Below, one piece after another: positions 9,181 through 18,779 of a DNA stretch of 64,000 nt (the first letter of the stretch is position 1; every line of letters begins with the position of its first letter). Origin of the DNA: Candidatus Nitrotoga sp. AM1P (lineage in GTDB: Bacteria; Pseudomonadota; Gammaproteobacteria; Burkholderiales; Gallionellaceae); assembly GCF_013168275.1 (NCBI RefSeq), contig NZ_AP019547.1, positions 186,001 through 250,000 on the forward strand, read 5' to 3'. The notes under the pieces were generated by a model. That model was not told the origin of the DNA. It ran no database searches and worked only from the letters and a program-made list of their open reading frames with translations. A program made the translations under genes and the position numbers.

Positions 9181-11283
9181 TTAAAATTGCATCCGGGCTG
9201 TAACCTTAAGCATGCGCGGCGCCCCCACACCCAGCAGGTTACTGCCAGCAGTACCCCAATAGTTCCTATTGGTTGCATTGTCGAGCACTGCCTGGAATGT
9301 AGTTCGATTGCCGGCAATAACTGTGGTATGACGGGCGCCCAATGACACGGTCGTATAACCGTCTACGAAAGCTTGATTTTCATTATTGACCGGACGCTTG
9401 CCCACGTAATACAAGCCTCCACTAAGCGCCAGACCCGGAACGCTCTGTAGACGATATTCAGAAAAAAGGCTTGCAGTCTGCTCCGGAGTATTGTCGGGAG
9501 TCTTGCCGAATGTCCCTGCATTGGCTGCGTTCAATTGCTTGGCATCTTGGAACACAGCCGAGGCGATGAGCGATAGTCGTTTTGTCACTTCGCCTGAGGC
9601 GACCAGCTCCACCCCCCTGTACTGGGCCAGACCGTTCAGAGTAAGGTTGTTGGTGGCCGAATCTATCGCAGTTGATGCACGCTCGATGTCGAAATACGCC
9701 GCCTGCAGTAGTACGCCCTGCGCAACTTCCGCCTTCACGCCGATTTCTTTTTGCTTCGACATCGCGGGTGGCAGCACTTGCCCGAAATTGGCGCGATCGG
9801 GTCCGGGAGTACCGCTTTCCTCAAGGCCTTGCAAATAGCTGCCATAGAAGGAGATGCGAGAGTTCGGCTTGTACATCAGCGCAACCGTTGGAGTCACTTT
9901 ATCCGCTGTATAGTAGGAGTCGGGCGTTGTGCTCTTGTAATTGCTGCCGCGCGCACCGAACATGGCCTGCCATTTGCCGATCAGCATACGATCAAAGAAA
10001 TACCAGCCACGGTCCTGGATCTTTCCCGGGAAGGCGGGGCTGGACGCACCGACGGGTGACTGTGGTGGGATAGCGACCGGGTTGTATAAGTTTTGCGGTA
10101 TACTGACGCCGGGAAAATTCCGCCCATCCTGGCTGCGTTCGTTGGCGGTAAATCCCAATGACAGTTCGTGTGTCACCCATGCGCCGGGTAAGCGGCCATA
10201 GACCTCGGCGCGGTAGTTCTCGTTGTTCCATTCCTGATCGCGAGTAAAGGCGGTAACACGTAGCGTGCCTTGACCCGTCTTGAGGTCGAAGTTTTCGAAG
10301 CGGGAAAAAGCGCGGTCTCGGCCGGTGCGTGCCTTGCCGGCCTCGAAGAACACGCCCCAATTATCGTTCAGCGCGTAATCGGTACGGAACAGTATATTCG
10401 TTGCCTTGGCATCGTACCTTTGCCATTCGCCGCTCAGGTTTTGACGGTTGTCCGGCACGGACGGCAGCGTGATAACGCCGTTAACTGCCTTCGGCACCAG
10501 GATCGGCGGCTGTTCCGAGACGTCCTTGCGGTAATGTTCTACATCGAGCTTGAAGGAAAGTTTGTCGTTAACCCGCCAGTCGAATGCGCCTGAAGCCAGC
10601 ATGCGATCACCGGAATAGTTGTTAATGCCGATATCCTCGCGACCTTTAAGCAAGTTAACCCGTGCGCCGAATTGTTGCTGACTGCCGAAACGTCGGCCAA
10701 CGTCGAGGTGAACATTCCCGCCACCATACTGATTGCCCATCAGATTGAGATTGGTTACCGGATTATTGCCAGCTCGCTTGGTCACCAGATTAATAATACC
10801 GGATGGCGGTACGAAGCCGTAATATAGCGAAGATGCCCCCTTGAGAACCTCGACACGTTCCTTGTTTTCCAACGGGGTGGAGATCAAGTTGATTATCGGC
10901 AGTGATCCGTTCAGGCGGTAGTTGCCGCGATTTTCTACCAGGATGCCACGAATGGCGATATTGTCATAAGTCGAACCACTTATCGCCGAGCGTGTAACGC
11001 CAGCCGTATTTTGCAAGGCTCCAAACAGACTGTCGGTAGCCTGTGCATCGAGTACTTCGCGCGTGATTACATTGCTGGTCTGCGGGACATCCAGCGGTGC
11101 CATGTCCCGAAACGTACCAACCTGAACAACATTGGACTTGAAACTTCCCGAACGCTCGGCTGTCACGTTTACGGCGGGGAGTTCCTTGGCCGGTTCGGCC
11201 TGCCCCGAAGTCTGAGCGTTCGCTTGGGAAACCGAAAACGCCAGCGAAATCGCACTTGCTAGCGTAGATAAACGAAGCTGCAT
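9181..11283 (-). CDS. TonB-dependent siderophore receptor
   Basis: A 700-residue outer-membrane receptor. The start at 11283 follows AGGAGATATACCC and opens a signal peptide (MQLRLSTLASAISLAFSVSQ, cut after ANA). There is no N-terminal signalling domain. The plug covers about residues 50-165 (DVPQTSNVITREVL, VLKGASSLYYGFVPPSGIINLVTKRA), and the rest is a 22-strand barrel ending GAPRMLKVTARMQF with terminal Phe. The layout is that of FhuA/FpvA-like siderophore receptors. It sits between a ParB-like gene and a PepSY protein gene. The ligand is unknown. Confidence 0.92.
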   Translation of the reverse strand: MQLRLSTLASAISLAFSVSQANAQTSGQAEPAKELPAVNVTAERSGSFKSNVVQVGTFRDMAPLDVPQTSNVITREVLDAQATDSLFGALQNTAGVTRSAISGSTYDNIAIRGILVENRGNYRLNGSLPIINLISTPLENKERVEVLKGASSLYYGFVPPSGIINLVTKRAGNNPVTNLNLMGNQYGGGNVHLDVGRRFGSQQQFGARVNLLKGREDIGINNYSGDRMLASGAFDWRVNDKLSFKLDVEHYRKDVSEQPPILVPKAVNGVITLPSVPDNRQNLSGEWQRYDAKATNILFRTDYALNDNWGVFFEAGKARTGRDRAFSRFENFDLKTGQGTLRVTAFTRDQEWNNENYRAEVYGRLPGAWVTHELSLGFTANERSQDGRNFPGVSIPQNLYNPVAIPPQSPVGASSPAFPGKIQDRGWYFFDRMLIGKWQAMFGARGSNYKSTTPDSYYTADKVTPTVALMYKPNSRISFYGSYLQGLEESGTPGPDRANFGQVLPPAMSKQKEIGVKAEVAQGVLLQAAYFDIERASTAIDSATNNLTLNGLAQYRGVELVASGEVTKRLSLIASAVFQDAKQLNAANAGTFGKTPDNTPEQTASLFSEYRLQSVPGLALSGGLYYVGKRPVNNENQAFVDGYTTVSLGARHTTVIAGNRTTFQAVLDNATNRNYWGTAGSNLLGVGAPRMLKVTARMQF

Positions 11284-11302
11284 GGGTATATCTCCTATAT
11301 TT

Positions 11303-11728
11303 TTAAGTAGAAACGATGGGAAACTGGGGGCGGGCAAAGGCAACGTCACCATACTTGGTCAAAATGTCCCTGTTTGGCGGTTGCCATGAGGAGGTCGGTT
11401 TTGATTTGCGGTTGGGTTGTAACAACAACAGCGAAATGTTGCAGATTGGAAGAAGCGACGGAAACCGGTGATGAGTCGTTTTGGGCAGGTACAGCTCTCC
11501 CGTCTTGGCGCGGCGCACAATTTCTTGCGTCGTGACAACATAGCCCTGTCGCGAGGCGTTTACTTGCACCTGATCGTAGTCGAGGAGCAGACACGGAATA
11601 TACTTCAACCGGAGTATTCGGGCCGCTTCTACCTGATGATGGCCATCCATCACCGCTAGGCTGTTGCGTTCGAGTGCAGTGGGAATACGCCAGAGCTGTT
11701 CGCGCAGAATCGTGTCGGTCAAAGCCAT
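11303..11728 (-). CDS. ParB/Srx-like domain protein, possible SbnI relative, start uncertain
   Basis: The 141-residue frame has a ParB-type nucleotide-binding fold segment (AVMDGHHQVEAARILRLKYIPCLL). SbnI-like free serine kinases of this fold supply precursor for staphyloferrin B-type siderophores, and the gene lies 20 bp upstream of a siderophore receptor. The family-like sequence continues upstream of the ATG (VDLIRPNERHHPEHA) up to a TAG near 11795 without any ATG, GTG or TTG, so the N-terminus seems damaged or uses a rare start. The C-terminal 30 residues look divergent. Function is inference. Confidence 0.5.
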   Translation of the reverse strand: MALTDTILREQLWRIPTALERNSLAVMDGHHQVEAARILRLKYIPCLLLDYDQVQVNASRQGYVVTTQEIVRRAKTGELYLPKTTHHRFPSLLPICNISLLLLQPNRKSKPTSSWQPPNRDILTKYGDVAFARPQFPIVST

Positions 11729-11836
11729 CGCATGTTCGGGATGATGACGCTCGTTCGGGCGAATCAGGTCAACGCGAACGACGAGAGAGGCGCACGATGG
11801 GAGTATCCCCTATGCCTTTAAGAATGCTATGAAGGA

Positions 11837-12106
11837 TCATTGGGCCACTTCGCAGCACAATGGATTGAGATCGCGCACACCGGATTCGGTCAGTTCTTGA
11901 GTGGTGATGATTGTCTGCGTTCCAGGCTGTTTTTTCGTCGCATCCAGTGTGGAAGAACTGAGCCAGCCTGCGTTAACTGTTATTTTCTCAAGGGTTTTGT
12001 TAGGTTCATCTTGCTGGACATGGCCCAGACCCGAATAGGAAACTGCGTTAGATATAACTGTTAATTTGATGGCAGCATAAGCTGCCAGTTGGGGATTTGT
12101 CCGCAT
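11837..12106 (-). pseudogene. FecA-like receptor relic with internal deletion
   Basis: The reading frame includes QDEPNKTLEKITVNAGWL and TIITTQELTESG, matching QDEPNKTLEEVTVSADWL and TVITNQELTESG in the intact FecA at 12983-15358. It then jumps from ESG directly to VRDLNPLCCE, where the intact protein has about 29 more residues before GVRGLNPLRSEQ. Everything after is missing, and the first 30 residues are unrelated to FecA. This is a dead, mostly deleted second receptor gene. Only about 90 codons remain. Confidence 0.8.
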
Positions 12107-12445
12107 TTAATTCTCCTGAATTAGAAACCACCAATATTAAAAAAGCTGGCTGGCTGCTTATCCTAAAGAAATGGACTAGATGGCTGGCTACTAAGAGTTT
12201 TTATTTTTATAAATTAGTTGAATGTTCTTGATAATAATTAAAAGTAAGATTCGCAGTTATGTTCGATGATGACTTGGTGAAAGTCGGCAAGTAGTTGATT
12301 GACAGGCAACTGAGAAATCCTTCATAGGAAGCCACTGTTTCCTAAATTCCCCCAAAATATCTGAATGATATTAATTTTTATTTGTATTATCAATAATAAT
12401 GCAAATATTGATTCATATCAATATTATTTTTTATTTGACAGCCAT
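12107..12445. other. AT-rich intergenic stretch
   Basis: About 340 bp without a supported gene, very AT-rich between 12190 and 12440. It has several TATTATC/GATAAT-like motifs that could be decayed Fur sites upstream of the leftward iron genes, but none is a convincing full match. Confidence 0.4.
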
Positions 12446-12717
12446 GAGGGGGCTGTGTTTACCCTTGCACGGCTCAGTGAGGCATTTTTAGTCCTGCGCG
12501 CACAGTAAAGTGGCATCCCCCTCGCTTTAGTGCCGCTGGTGATGGTGGCAATGAACCTCGTTTATGCCGGAGCGGCTTACCCTTTCGGCCAGCTGTCAGA
12601 CCGCATAAACCATAAGACACTTTTGACTTGGGGCCTTGTTGTATTGATTGCCGCCGACACTGCTCCAGCTAATCTACGCGGTACTGTATTCGGCGTTTTC
12701 AACCTGGTTAGCGGTCA
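12446..12717 (+). pseudogene. MFS transporter relic
   Basis: From 12446 the frame reads GAVFTLARLSEAFLVLRAQ, then an in-frame TAA at about 12506, then SGIPLALVPLVMVAMNLVYA and GQLSDRINHKTLLTWGLVVL, typical of helices in a 12-helix MFS exporter. It jumps from LIAAD to TAPANLRGTVFGVFNLVSG, skipping roughly two helices, and stops. Both ends are missing. It runs head-on into the ATP-grasp relic on the other strand. It was probably a metabolite exporter, perhaps for the siderophore, but that is inference from neighbours. Confidence 0.75.
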
Positions 12718-12971
12718 CTGTTGGAAAAAATTGCTACCGGTGTCTCCGCACGGCAAGTGATCATTTCGATTACCGCGAGCGGGTTGAACACATCACAGGC
12801 GACAATTTCATTAGGGTAAGCGGGAAGCCCCACTTGATTAAAATACTGCCTGTGAGCCTCAGCATGGTCAGTCAATAACACGATGGATAAGCCAAGGCGT
12901 TGTGCGGCCGGAATAAAGCCAGCATTGACAGAATCGGTTATTACGTGAGCTAAAATAATCAATTCTTTCAT
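12708..12971 (-). pseudogene. Truncated ATP-grasp-type siderophore synthetase, N-terminus only
   Basis: The 87 residues begin MKELIILAHVITDSVNAGF, pass through LGLSIVLLTDHAEAH and end PVAIFSNSDR, resembling the N-terminal subdomain of ATP-grasp ligases found in NIS-type siderophore clusters (PvsA-like). The ATP-binding and catalytic parts are gone, replaced by the MFS fragment. The gene starts 11 bp after the fecA stop with a ribosome site (AAAGG), so it was the next gene in the fecA operon. Family assignment is from recall of sequence style. Confidence 0.5.
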
Positions 12972-12982
12972 GAGGTGCCTTT

Positions 12983-15358
12983 TTAAATATCAAGTTGCAG
13001 TGTCAGCAAAGCCGACCGTCCGGGCGCTGGCAATCGGCCTTGACTGTAGTCGACGCCGCGGAAGTAATAATCCTTATTGAATAGGTTGTTGATCGCCAGC
13101 CCCGCTTTAATTTTTTTGCTGCTCCAGCGTAAATTGTGTGTGATTTGTGCGTTCCATATCGAATACGATGGGATTTTGCCGACTGATCCGGTAGCGTTTT
13201 CGGTTACTGTATTGGCTCCGTCGCTAAATGATTCGCTTTGGTAAAGGCCATTGAGATTCCAATTCCAGTTTCCGCTGTGGTAATTAATACGTTGATTAAA
13301 TTGATGGTGTGCTGTCAAAGGCAATTCCTTGCCAAGAAATGCACCAGAGAGCTGTTTAGTATCGACATAGGTATAGCCAGTTTTAAGTTCGAGACCGAGG
13401 ACTTGCTCCGGTCGCCATGCAAACTCAGTTTCCACCCCCTGATGGCGGGCTTTCCCGAGATTTCGGAAACCCACCATTTGATTCACGAATTCGAGCTTAT
13501 TGTCAAAATCAAAACGAAAGGCCGTAAGAGTGGTGTCAATATTTTTGGTCGGTGCCCAGCGGATTCCGGCTTCGTAATTTTGTGCTTTTTCGGACGCCAG
13601 ATCAGCGGCAAACGTAATCTGTGTGAACTGAACAGGACGCATCGACTTGTGAGTATTTGCAAACAGAAATACCTCATTATTTGCTTGGTATCCAACGTCT
13701 AAGCCCGGTAACCAATCCGTGGTCGGATTACGAGTTTGCGCACCGGTAAGATTGTTGCGGTAGTAAAGGTTTATTTGCTCACGGCGAATACCCGGAGTGA
13801 TTTTCAACTTGTTGTCTAACAGCATGAAAGTATCACTCATGTAAATGGCATAGGCATCGTTCTCGAAACGCCAGTTGCGAGAAACAGTGTAAGCACCTGT
13901 TGCCAGGGTGCGTGCATCAACGAGATAGTCAACTTCTTCACGCATATAGCGTGCGCCAATAGAAATTTTCTGCTTAATCCCCCCGTCAATATTAAATGTG
14001 AGTCGTGGTTCGCTGCCATACACTAAAAAATTTCTAGGTGCCGATTGTTTCTGTGTTGACGCGATGTCTGCGTTGGTGGAATTACCAAATATAAATTCGC
14101 GGTTACTCCGATGCCCGAAGTTGATCCAACTAAATTCTGCGCCATTATCGAAGAAGTAGTTATACGTCAAATTTCCGCGCAAGGTATCACCGTTAAAATG
14201 GTCTAATGGTCGGGTAGACTGGTTGCGGTTCTGCTCATAGGATTTCGGTGTTAGTGCGCCCGGCAGTTGATTTTGGGTTTTGTAATATTGAATACCCGCT
14301 TTTACCTCGGACCTGTCGGTAACCAGCCAATGACTGTCCAACATTAGGTTGTTCACTTCCGTCTTGGAATGTTCACGCGCGGTATTACCACCGATTACGT
14401 TTGCTTGTAGTTGGAGGCCGAGCTTGTCGTTAACGAAGCCACCAGCACGAAAATACGTATCTGCCAGTAAATTTCCACCGGAAAAGACAGACAACGTTTC
14501 CTTGACGGTCAGGGATGTTTTTTGTGGAATTCGCTTAGTCACGAAATTAATCACGCCACCGACGTTATTCGGACCATAATGCACTGCGACCCCACCCCTT
14601 GCCACGTCAATAGTTTCGATCGAATTAATCGTTAGCGGAAACAATGACAGGCCGGTTTGTCCATAAGGTGCGAGAGTAATTGGGATGCCATCAACTAATA
14701 CTAATACTTGTTCGCTACGTAACGGGTTGAGTCCGCGCACACCGATATTAGGCAGAATACCTGTACCACTTTCGTCCAAAACCCGCACCCCGGGGACAGC
14801 GCGCAATACGTCTTCCACAGTGCGCGCACCGGATTCGGTCAGCTCTTGATTGGTGATGACTGTCCGCGCTCCAGGGTGTTTCTTCGCCGCTTTCGGCGTG
14901 GGAGAACCAAGCCAGTCTGCGCTAACCGTTACTTCCTCGAGGGTTTTGTTAGGTTCATCCTGCTTCATTAGCGTCCAGCCGCCCCCTGGCTGAGCCACCG
15001 CCGCCAAGCCGGTGCCGGCAAGCAGCAGCGGCATGGCTTCCTGCACGCTGTGGGTGCCGGTCAGGCCCTGGCTGTGCCGTCCAGCCGTGAGCTCGGTGGG
15101 GTAGGACAACAGGATACCCGCCTCGCGACCGTAACGGTTGAGTGCGCCTTCAAGTGGACCAGGGGGAATGTTGTAGGCAGTGCGCGAAGTTGCGGTGGTC
15201 GCTACGTCGGCCGCATGCACCGTGGTTGCCCAGATGGCCGTTGTCGTAAAAGCCGTCGTCGTAAAGGCGTATGCCAGTAGGCTACGGGTGAAGCGTTTAA
15301 GACTTGGCGCCTTGCTGCTGTTGCGGGTGTCGATGCCGGCTCTGCCGTGTTGCCCCAT
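12983..15358 (-). CDS. fecA: FecA-like TonB-dependent receptor with STN signalling domain
   Basis: A 791-residue outer-membrane ferric-siderophore receptor. After the signal peptide (ending about VHAADV) comes an STN domain (about residues 60-130; YNIPPGPLEGALNRYGREAG, LLSYPTEL) that contacts the FecR anti-sigma factor. The plug follows (residues about 160-290: VITNQELTESGARTVEDVLR, IETIDVARGGVAVHYGPNNV, GGVINFVTKRIP), then the barrel, ending SALLTLQLDI. Ribosome site AAGAGG precedes the ATG. The fecI-fecR-fecA order implies ligand-induced autoregulation. Substrate (citrate or another carboxylate siderophore) is not certain. Confidence 0.93.
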   Translation of the reverse strand: MGQHGRAGIDTRNSSKAPSLKRFTRSLLAYAFTTTAFTTTAIWATTVHAADVATTATSRTAYNIPPGPLEGALNRYGREAGILLSYPTELTAGRHSQGLTGTHSVQEAMPLLLAGTGLAAVAQPGGGWTLMKQDEPNKTLEEVTVSADWLGSPTPKAAKKHPGARTVITNQELTESGARTVEDVLRAVPGVRVLDESGTGILPNIGVRGLNPLRSEQVLVLVDGIPITLAPYGQTGLSLFPLTINSIETIDVARGGVAVHYGPNNVGGVINFVTKRIPQKTSLTVKETLSVFSGGNLLADTYFRAGGFVNDKLGLQLQANVIGGNTAREHSKTEVNNLMLDSHWLVTDRSEVKAGIQYYKTQNQLPGALTPKSYEQNRNQSTRPLDHFNGDTLRGNLTYNYFFDNGAEFSWINFGHRSNREFIFGNSTNADIASTQKQSAPRNFLVYGSEPRLTFNIDGGIKQKISIGARYMREEVDYLVDARTLATGAYTVSRNWRFENDAYAIYMSDTFMLLDNKLKITPGIRREQINLYYRNNLTGAQTRNPTTDWLPGLDVGYQANNEVFLFANTHKSMRPVQFTQITFAADLASEKAQNYEAGIRWAPTKNIDTTLTAFRFDFDNKLEFVNQMVGFRNLGKARHQGVETEFAWRPEQVLGLELKTGYTYVDTKQLSGAFLGKELPLTAHHQFNQRINYHSGNWNWNLNGLYQSESFSDGANTVTENATGSVGKIPSYSIWNAQITHNLRWSSKKIKAGLAINNLFNKDYYFRGVDYSQGRLPAPGRSALLTLQLDI

Positions 15359-15482
15359 GTTAGATTCCTCTTTAGGATAGTTGGAGATGTGATGCGCTCA
15401 ACTCCTATGTCCCGCGAGAATCAAAAATAGACCACCTGAGCCGAATTTTTTTCGGCCACAGGTTTGGTGCGGCAGTACGAAG

Positions 15483-16577
15483 CTATGTATGAGCCGGCCG
15501 CACGGTGACCCAGTAGCGCGTGAGAAAGTGAATCTCTACCGGCAGCGTGGTGGGCAGGGTATCGAGGATGCGATCGGTGTCGGCCAGTGGATAGCTGCCG
15601 GAAATGCGCAGTTCGGCGATGACCGGATCGCAGCTCAAGCGGCCGGGACGGTGGCGGCTGAGTTCGGCGAGGAAGTCGGCCAGGCGCATGCCACTCGCGA
15701 CCAGCATGCCGTCGATCCACGCGGCATCGGTGTCATTGACTGCGATGGGTTCATTGATGACGTTGCGAGTAAAGCGGGTTTGCTCGCCAGCGCGCAGGAT
15801 GCGGGTTGCACCGGCGCCATCGTGCGGGCGGATGTCGACTGCGCCTTCGAAGACATCCACCCGACTAGCATCTGCCTGTTGGCGCACGACGAAGCGTGTG
15901 CCCAGTGGCTGAAGCTCACCCTGCGCGGTTTCAATCACAAAGGGGCGCGCCACGCCATTACCGCTGCGGCCGTTGCCGTTGTGACCGGCATCTTTGCCGG
16001 TGCTCACTAAAATTTCACCGCTGACCAGCCGCACGCGGCGTTCGGTGACGCTGAAGCGAATGTTGATGGCGCTGTCAGTGTTCAGGGTCACGATAGTGCC
16101 GTCGGCCAGTGTGACGGTGCGTCGTTCGCCCACGCCAGTGTGTTCGTCCGCTGTCCATTCGCGCCAAGGGATGCTGTCTTTGGTCACCCAGGTTGTACCG
16201 CCCGCGAATAGCAGGACGACTAAGGTCTTGATCACCTCACGGCGTTTGACTGAACGGTGGGGGGCCAGCGTAGCATGTGCGATGGCCGAAGCCATGGGCG
16301 AGACCACGCTACGTAGCTGGCCATTGACGGCCTCTATGTGTTGCCAGGCACGTTCGTGGTCGGGATGTAAGCCCAGCCAGTGCTGGAGGCTCTGCCGGGT
16401 GGTGGTGCTGACGTCACCGGATTGCAGCTCTACCAACCATTCCACCGCACGCCGGGCAACGTGCGGCGGGATGTCGCTGGGACGGATGAGGCCATGACTG
16501 TCGTTGCGAGAGGCACTCGGTGAAGATGGGTCGCTGTTTGCATCGGCATTTACTCCCAGGCTTGCGTTCAGACTCAT
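15483..16577 (-). CDS. fecR: FecR-type anti-sigma factor
   Basis: A 364-residue inner-membrane protein that relays the FecA signal to FecI. The N-terminal cytoplasmic DUF4880-like part includes ARRAVEWLVELQSGDVST and HPDHERAWQHIEAVNGQL. A hydrophobic segment follows (VIKTLVVLLFAGGTTWV, about residues 118-134). The periplasmic FecR domain has RRTVTLADGTIVTLNTDSAI and PFVIETAQGELQPLGTRFVV, and the C-terminal STN-like part is shared with other FecR proteins. It is 13 bp after fecI and 124 bp before fecA. Confidence 0.92.
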   Translation of the reverse strand: MSLNASLGVNADANSDPSSPSASRNDSHGLIRPSDIPPHVARRAVEWLVELQSGDVSTTTRQSLQHWLGLHPDHERAWQHIEAVNGQLRSVVSPMASAIAHATLAPHRSVKRREVIKTLVVLLFAGGTTWVTKDSIPWREWTADEHTGVGERRTVTLADGTIVTLNTDSAINIRFSVTERRVRLVSGEILVSTGKDAGHNGNGRSGNGVARPFVIETAQGELQPLGTRFVVRQQADASRVDVFEGAVDIRPHDGAGATRILRAGEQTRFTRNVINEPIAVNDTDAAWIDGMLVASGMRLADFLAELSRHRPGRLSCDPVIAELRISGSYPLADTDRILDTLPTTLPVEIHFLTRYWVTVRPAHT

Positions 16578-16590
16578 CAGCGTACTTACC

Positions 16591-17103
16591 TCAGTCCGCC
16601 GTTAATGCGAAATAGCATTGGATGCCCGCACGCACCAGATGGCGCTTGACGGTGCTGATAGAGATGCCGAGTTCGGTCGCGATTTCAGCATGCGTCATGT
16701 CGTCGAGCTGGGCATGCAAGAACGCGCGCTTGGCCAAAGCCGGCAAGCCGTCAAGAAGGCGGTCAATTTCGAGGAGTGTTTTGAGAAGGATGGCTCGTTC
16801 TTCCGGCGATGGTACCAAGGCTTCCGGCACCCGCGCCAGCACATCGAGGTAGGCCCGTTCGATCTGTTCGCGCCGCCAATGGTTGGCCAGCACGCGCTGT
16901 GCCACAGTTGTAAGAAAGGCGCGCGGTTCCTGGATGGCCACCGGTTCTTCGCGGGCAAGCAACCGCACAAAAGTATCATGTGCCAGATCGGCAGCACGAT
17001 GCGAGCAGCCCAGTTTCTTGCGCAGCCAGCCATACAGCCAACCGTGGTGGTTGCTGTAGAGCGCATGTACTTCTTGCTGCAGGACAAGCTCAGCGGCGCA
17101 CAT
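16591..17103 (-). CDS. fecI: ECF sigma factor FecI
   Basis: A 170-residue extracytoplasmic-function sigma factor. The start at 17103 is preferred over upstream codons because AAAGGA lies seven bases before it and the length then matches the family. Region 2 is HALYSNHHGWLYGWLRKKLG and ADLAHDTFVRLLARE, and region 4 is KRAFLHAQLDDMTHAEIATELGISISTVKRHLVRA. It should direct transcription of the fecA operon when released by FecR. It is possibly Fur-regulated itself, but no good box is visible upstream. Confidence 0.92.
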   Translation of the reverse strand: MCAAELVLQQEVHALYSNHHGWLYGWLRKKLGCSHRAADLAHDTFVRLLAREEPVAIQEPRAFLTTVAQRVLANHWRREQIERAYLDVLARVPEALVPSPEERAILLKTLLEIDRLLDGLPALAKRAFLHAQLDDMTHAEIATELGISISTVKRHLVRAGIQCYFALTAD

Positions 17104-17516
17104 GAACATTCCTTTCTGGTCAGGTGGCTGGCACCCTCTCAAATGTAAATAAAAATTGTTCGCAATTGTAGCCTGAAAAGAATCATTCGGGCAATATGGG
17201 TCGGAAAGCCGTGCCAACGAGCGATGGTGCACAGCGTAGATATGACCCTATGTGCCCGAGTGGGTTTTCGATAGATGACGAATTATTAATCACATCATTT
17301 AAACCATCGGGTTAGCCAGCCAGTTTTAGCTGCGACAACATGTCACACAAATGGATATATGGCAGCCATACGGTGTTTTAAATTGAGTACTACTTTGTCT
17401 GGTAACAAAGTATCGCTACAAGGAGCAGAATGGAAATATGATGGGAGTGAATTCGGAATTTGGTGCTGGATAGGTCGTGCAAAATTTAATAAGATACAAA
17501 TCTTTTTTTGCTAACG
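17104..17516. other. Intergenic region before fecI and after ampG
   Basis: About 410 bp separate the fecI start from the ampG stop. The fecI promoter must lie here. I see no supported gene and no strong regulatory motif. Confidence 0.5.
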
Positions 17517-18776
17517 TTATTGATGTGTCAGTGAATTCGACCCATTCCACGGTGCCACTTTTAATAGTAATACCATTCCTGGCAGTGCCAGCAGTGCGCA
17601 CAGCAAAAAGAATCCCGTCCAGCCGATTGCTTCCACCAGCCAGCCAGTCGCTGCGTTGGCGAAGGTGCGTGGCATTGCTGCGAGGCTGGTGAATAGTGCA
17701 AATTGCGTGGCGGTGTAGGCGGGATGGGTGGTACGCGCAATGAAGGCGACGAACGCGGCTGTACCCAGTCCCACGCCCAAGGCTTCTATGCCAATTACTA
17801 TGGCGAGTTGAGTGAGTTCCACGGTGGTAATTTCGGCATGGTACCCCACCGATGCCAGCCAGAAGAAACCAAAGATTGATACCACTTGAACGACACCAAA
17901 CAACCATAAGGCGCGGTTGATGCCGATCCTTACCATCCATAATCCGCCAAGCAAACCGCCAATTACAGCGGGCCACAGTCCCGCATTCTTGGCGATCAGG
18001 CCGATCTGTGTTTTAGAGAATCCCATATCCATGTAGAACGGGGTGGCCAGTGCGGTACACATGCTGTCGCCGAGTTTATAAAAGAACAGGAAGGTGAGGA
18101 TGAGCAGTGCGCTTTGCCAACCATGCCGAGTGATGAATTCGTGAAACGGTTCGACAACCGCATCACGCAGGGATTTCGGTGAGTTAATATTCAGCGGCTC
18201 TTTCACCATGAGCGTCATCGCCATGCCGGGTAACATGAACAACGCTGTAATGATAAATACGATGCTCCACGGCAGAAAATCTGCCAGGATCAGTGACAGT
18301 GAACCCGGTACCAAGCCAGCGATGCGATAGGCATTTACATGCACCGCATTGCCCAATCCCAGTTCACTTTCCTCTAGCAGTTCGCGCCGATAGGCATCCA
18401 GCACAATGTCCTGAGTAGCGCTTAAAAACGCCAATAGCGTTGCGATGTAGGCAATCGTGTGTAGATCGCTTTGCGGCGAAAACGCTCCCATCGATGCAAT
18501 TACAGCCAATAGACCCAGTTGGGTGAGCAGCATCCAACCGCGTCGTCGCCCAAGGATAGGCAGGACATAACGGTCCAGCAGGGGTGACCACAGGAATTTC
18601 CAGGTATAGGGAAACTGAATCAGCGCGAATAGGCCGATGGTTTTGAGATCAACTTGCTCACTACGCAGCCAGGCGGGCACCAAATTGAACAACAGATACA
18701 ACGGAAGACCAGAGCTGAATCCTGTAAATACACAAATCAACATGCGCCGCGTGAACAGCTGCGCGATCACACTCAT
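17517..18776 (-). CDS. ampG: AmpG-family muropeptide permease (MFS)
   Basis: A 419-residue, 12-helix inner-membrane permease that imports anhydro-muropeptides for cell-wall recycling. The AmpG N-terminus is clear: GFSSGLPLYLLFNLVPAWLR, then IGLFALIQFPYTWKFLWSPL and DRYVLPILGRRRGWMLLTQ, and SATQDIVLDAYRRELLEESE. It lies 3 bp after metW, an arrangement common in betaproteobacteria. It is intact. It could serve a related substrate, as the family also includes other transporters. Confidence 0.9.
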   Translation of the reverse strand: MSVIAQLFTRRMLICVFTGFSSGLPLYLLFNLVPAWLRSEQVDLKTIGLFALIQFPYTWKFLWSPLLDRYVLPILGRRRGWMLLTQLGLLAVIASMGAFSPQSDLHTIAYIATLLAFLSATQDIVLDAYRRELLEESELGLGNAVHVNAYRIAGLVPGSLSLILADFLPWSIVFIITALFMLPGMAMTLMVKEPLNINSPKSLRDAVVEPFHEFITRHGWQSALLILTFLFFYKLGDSMCTALATPFYMDMGFSKTQIGLIAKNAGLWPAVIGGLLGGLWMVRIGINRALWLFGVVQVVSIFGFFWLASVGYHAEITTVELTQLAIVIGIEALGVGLGTAAFVAFIARTTHPAYTATQFALFTSLAAMPRTFANAATGWLVEAIGWTGFFLLCALLALPGMVLLLKVAPWNGSNSLTHQ

Positions 18777-18779
18777 GAA

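Noticed and set aside
9672..10073. Plus-strand open frames inside the siderophore receptor gene
   Set aside because: They are shadows of the receptor's reading frame, with no ribosome site and no family features.
17130..17200. A Fur box upstream of fecI
   Set aside because: The region has GAATGATTC and AT-rich stretches, but no alignment reached a convincing match to the 19-bp consensus.
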